Under the pieces are notes generated by a model that was given only the letters and a program-made list of their open reading frames with translations, searched no databases and was not told where the DNA came from. Source: JBBKWU01 sp037969035 (GTDB lineage: Bacteria; Pseudomonadota; Alphaproteobacteria; Micavibrionales; Micavibrionaceae). Taken from it: DNA of 15,901 nucleotides. This document shows, piece by piece, positions 13,887 to 15,901 of the stretch. The DNA lies in assembly GCA_037969035.1 (NCBI GenBank), contig JBBKWU010000003.1:1-15901 (forward strand), in the 5' to 3' direction. Numbering within the stretch: position 1 is the first letter of the stretch; each line of letters starts with the position of its first letter. The position numbers and the translations under genes are program-made.

Positions 13887-14844
13887 CGCGCGGCATAAAC
13901 GCAGTCAGCGCGACTTTCACCGCATCAACGGTTAACGACCCCATCAATGTATGCGTCAATGTTTTGGGATCATACCCTTCAAAATCAATCAGTTCATCAA
14001 ATGTTTCTGGCGTGCGCGCATAGGCCGCATGATCGCCCCATGGCGCATAGATTTGCGGGTAGCTCGGCCCGAACACGCCGAAGGTCGGAACGCGAGATGC
14101 GGCGGCGCAATGCATCAAGCCGCTATCGTTGCCGATGTAAAAATCACACAGCGATAGGCACGCAGCGGCTGTCGCGGGATCAGTTTTTGCAATTAAATCA
14201 ATACGGCGTTCTTGCGGAATGGTGGCCATAACTTGCTCGGCTGCCGCTTCCTCGCTCGGTGCTGCAAACACAGCCACACGCGCATTCGGAAAGGCACCGT
14301 TCTCGCTCGTTAAATGCTGCACAATTTCAATGAAATTTTCCGCAGGCCATGTTTTACCAATCCAATTTGCCGTAGGGCCAACGCCGATAATTTTCGCGCC
14401 GTCCTTTTGTATAAGCGCATTTGCGGCACTCATTTGCTGCTCTGTGAACCACAACTTCGGTGCCGGTGGATTTGCGATATCAAGTCCCATCACATCGGCA
14501 TTTTGCTGCACTTTGTGAAGTCCCTTATCAATATGCTTGCTAAAAATATATCTTGATTTAGAACGAATTAAACGTGACACAGCACTATCGCGCAGATCAA
14601 CAACCATGTCCCATTTGGTGCCGATGACCTGCTTCCACAACTCTATCCAATGCTTGTGATGCTTTTGTTTTTGCAGCGGAACAATCCGCGCTAAGTTTGG
14701 TACACCTTCAAATAGCGACGCCACCAACGGCGCACAGGCAATCGTTATCCTTGCCTGCGGATATTGCTGAATTATATGATTGAGCAAACCCGTTGATAAA
14801 ACTGCATCGCCAATACGGCTGGATGTGATAAAAAGAACATTCAT
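13879..14844 (-). CDS. family 9 glycosyltransferase (heptosyltransferase-like)
   Basis: About 321 aa. N-terminal MNVLFITSSRIGDAVLSTGLL is the hallmark start of GT9 enzymes (WaaF/WaaC type), which move ADP-heptose or related sugars onto LPS core. The C-terminal nucleotide-sugar site reads CDFYIGNDSGLMHCAAASRVPTFGVFGPSYPQIYAPWG, with the D-S-G-x-x-H motif. It acts at the inner face of the inner membrane; no membrane segment is needed. I choose the ATG at 14844 because it begins exactly at the conserved motif; a GTG at 14871 adds nine basic residues and would meet the opposite gene. No other LPS genes are near, so the acceptor is unknown. Divergent from the YgfZ-like gene (28 bp). Confidence 0.88.
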   Translation of the reverse strand: MNVLFITSSRIGDAVLSTGLLNHIIQQYPQARITIACAPLVASLFEGVPNLARIVPLQKQKHHKHWIELWKQVIGTKWDMVVDLRDSAVSRLIRSKSRYIFSKHIDKGLHKVQQNADVMGLDIANPPAPKLWFTEQQMSAANALIQKDGAKIIGVGPTANWIGKTWPAENFIEIVQHLTSENGAFPNARVAVFAAPSEEAAAEQVMATIPQERRIDLIAKTDPATAAACLSLCDFYIGNDSGLMHCAAASRVPTFGVFGPSYPQIYAPWGDHAAYARTPETFDELIDFEGYDPKTLTHTLMGSLTVDAVKVALTAFMPRVI

Positions 14845-14872
14845 AACTCTATTTCTAAAGGTAGATCGCACC

Positions 14873-15658
14873 GTGTCAAAGACATTCTATACAAAGCTTG
14901 AAAATCGCGGCCTTATTCAGGTCGAGGGCGAAGACAGACGTGAATTTTTGCAGGGACTTATCACCAATGATATGGCTTTACTGGATACGCAACCCGCACT
15001 CTATGCTTGCCTACTCAGCCCCCAAGGAAAATTCCTGCATGATTTTTTTGTGAGTGAGGGTGAGGGCGTTTATTTCATCGAATGCGAAGGTGGCGACCGC
15101 GCGCAAGATTTATATGAGCGTCTTAAAAAATATAAACTGCGCTCAAAGGTTCAAATCTCGGTCGAGGATGATTTTAGCATTTACGCGATTATGGGAGAGG
15201 GCGCAACCGCGCCCACAGGATACCCCGACCCACGCCATGAACGCATGGGATGGCGCAGCTTTGAAAAACCGCAAGACGTAGGCCTTCCCGAAGAACCGTT
15301 TGCAACATGGGACGCGCACCGTATCATGCTGTGTGTTCCTGACGGCAGCCGCGATATGGTGGTTGAATTTTCTACGATGCTTGAATGTCGTATTGATAAA
15401 CTGCACGGCGTTTCATTTGAAAAAGGTTGTTATGTCGGGCAAGAGTTGACCGCGCGTATGCATCATCGCGGTCTTACCAAAAAGCATCTTTATGCGCTGC
15501 GATTCGAGGACACGCCGCCTGCTCCGCGCGATGAAATCACCGCCGACGGGCATTTGATCGGTGAAATGCGCTCCTCCTGCGGCAATCTCGGCATTGCTCA
15601 GTTGAAGGATAGCGAGATCAGCAAGATCACAGAGCTTGGCGCACATTTATTGACATAG
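14873..15658 (+). CDS. ygfZ: YgfZ/GcvT-like folate-binding protein
   Basis: A 261-aa member of the YgfZ/IBA57 family, which binds tetrahydrofolate and supports Fe-S cluster assembly and Fe-S-dependent enzymes. Evidence: an N-terminal GcvT-like region (RGLIQVEGEDRREFLQGLITND, LLSPQGKFLHDFFV) and the diagnostic KGCYVGQE at residues 184-191 with the conserved C186, followed by LTARMHHRG. A GTG start at 14873 (VSKTFYTKL) is chosen: AAGGT lies about 10 nt upstream and homology begins there. The upstream ATG (14780) would read through the start of the opposite glycosyltransferase gene, and its extra residues look non-native. Confidence 0.9.
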   Translation: MSKTFYTKLENRGLIQVEGEDRREFLQGLITNDMALLDTQPALYACLLSPQGKFLHDFFVSEGEGVYFIECEGGDRAQDLYERLKKYKLRSKVQISVEDDFSIYAIMGEGATAPTGYPDPRHERMGWRSFEKPQDVGLPEEPFATWDAHRIMLCVPDGSRDMVVEFSTMLECRIDKLHGVSFEKGCYVGQELTARMHHRGLTKKHLYALRFEDTPPAPRDEITADGHLIGEMRSSCGNLGIAQLKDSEISKITELGAHLLT

Positions 15659-15712
15659 CAAAACATTAACGACTATAACCTCGTTTATAACAAAAAAATA
15701 ACAGGGTCTATT

Positions 15713-15745
15713 ATGCCATATATCATCCTCAATCAACCGTGGCCG
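15713..15745 (+). pseudogene. 5' end of a gene interrupted by an IS
   Basis: AGGG (15703-15706) is followed 6 nt later by ATG (15713), reading MPYIILNQPWP before the sequence changes into the IS terminus near 15746-15748. The frame then meets TAA at 15776-15778 inside the IS. The SD context (ACAGGG) matches that of five other gene starts in the window. Only 11 codons of the original gene are visible, so its identity is unknown. Confidence 0.45.
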
Positions 15746-15749
15746 TGTG

Positions 15750-15901
15750 TCAACCCCCGTTTGAGAGTCCATGTTTAAAGTGAGTCTGAGCATGCTGTTG
15801 TGGTTTTAAAGAAGGGTTTGTAGCGTTAGTGGAGAAGCCTTCTTTAAAACGGGCAAGCGGTGCAGGTGGTCTGTATCCCAAAGATGTGTGCGGGCGAATA
15901 T
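15750..15901 (-). CDS. IS3-type transposase, C-terminal fragment
   Basis: The last 49 codons of a minus-strand reading frame that enters from the right edge and stops with TGA at 15750-15752. It opens with IRPHTSLGYRPPAPLARFK, the C-terminal signature of DDE integrase-type transposases of the IS3 family (RPHSSLGYRPPAP). The rest is a charged tail (NPSLKPQQHAQTHFKHGLSNGG). The catalytic core lies outside the window. Confidence 0.85.
   Translation of the reverse strand, partial: IRPHTSLGYRPPAPLARFKEGFSTNATNPSLKPQQHAQTHFKHGLSNGG
15803..15850. repeat. 13-bp perfect inverted repeat inside the IS
   Basis: GTTTTAAAGAAGG (15803-15815) is the exact reverse complement of 15838-15850, separated by 22 nt. 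It lies within the transposase C-terminal coding region, encoding parts of ARFKEGF and NPSLKP. It could form a hairpin in either transcript. Confidence 0.75.

Larger units (their letters stand above)
15748..15901 (-). mobile_element. end of an IS3-family-type insertion sequence (continues past window)
   Basis: The element begins at TGTCAACCCCCG (15748 onward; TGTG at 15746 is an alternative edge), the TG...CA-type terminus expected for IS3 relatives. The transposase stop codon lies within the terminus. The other end and any target duplication are outside the window. Confidence 0.7.

Noticed and set aside
14780..14872. Upstream ATG start for the YgfZ-like gene
   Set aside because: The extra 31 residues overlap the conserved N-terminus of the opposite glycosyltransferase, and family homology starts at the GTG at 14873.

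Overview
The window looks like chromosomal DNA of an alphaproteobacterium with moderate GC. The strongest taxonomic pointer is a 5-aminolevulinate synthase (hemA, C4/Shemin haem pathway), whose active-site residues fall at the Rhodobacter capsulatus positions. The YejA-type peptide-binding protein, GT9 LPS-type glycosyltransferase, YgfZ-like protein and the response-regulator pair fit a Gram-negative member of that class. A Micavibrio-like lineage is possible, but that is a guess. No rRNA, tRNA or CRISPR array was seen.

Layout. 1-606: the 3' end of a DUF2330 gene with a strong hairpin over its stop codon. 668-1195: a secreted DUF4402 protein, convergent with a membrane-embedded spermidine-synthase-like protein (1201-2625, minus). 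2689-3909: hemA (minus), divergent from a ribokinase-family gene (4011-4934). 4945-6062 (minus): a CheY-like response regulator translationally coupled to a 173-aa protein of unknown function, preceded by an 8-codon mini-ORF with a good Shine-Dalgarno (SD) sequence. 6217-7890: an acetolactate-synthase-like ThDP enzyme. 7964-8914: a protein that appears to join a DUF433-like helix-turn-helix to a DUF5615-like PIN nuclease domain. 8924-9214 (minus): pterin-4a-carbinolamine dehydratase. 9275-9706: a minimal-metalloprotease homologue whose HExxH motif is destroyed. 9787-10017: a small gene with a recognisable promoter. 10018-10524: a repeat-rich spacer with inverted copies of a 'GTCATTGCGAG...GCAATCCAG' element, then an unlisted 56-codon gene with its own promoter. 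10525-11094 (minus): a divergent macro-domain protein whose start codon overlaps that of a YejA-like solute-binding protein (11093-12868). 12960-13511: a lipoprotein. 13590-13886: a small protein whose near-consensus promoter, dyad and SD sequence are interleaved. 13879-14844 (minus): a GT9 glycosyltransferase, divergent from a YgfZ-like folate-binding protein (14873-15658). 15748 to the right edge: the end of an IS3-type insertion sequence that seems to have cut a small gene just after its start.

Most genes are single transcription units in convergent or divergent pairs with very short gaps. Only the response-regulator pair is a clear operon. The points most worth following are the pseudo-protease, the HTH-PIN fusion, the promoter/operator/SD overlap at 13530-13592, the mini-ORF ahead of the response regulator, and the IS junction.
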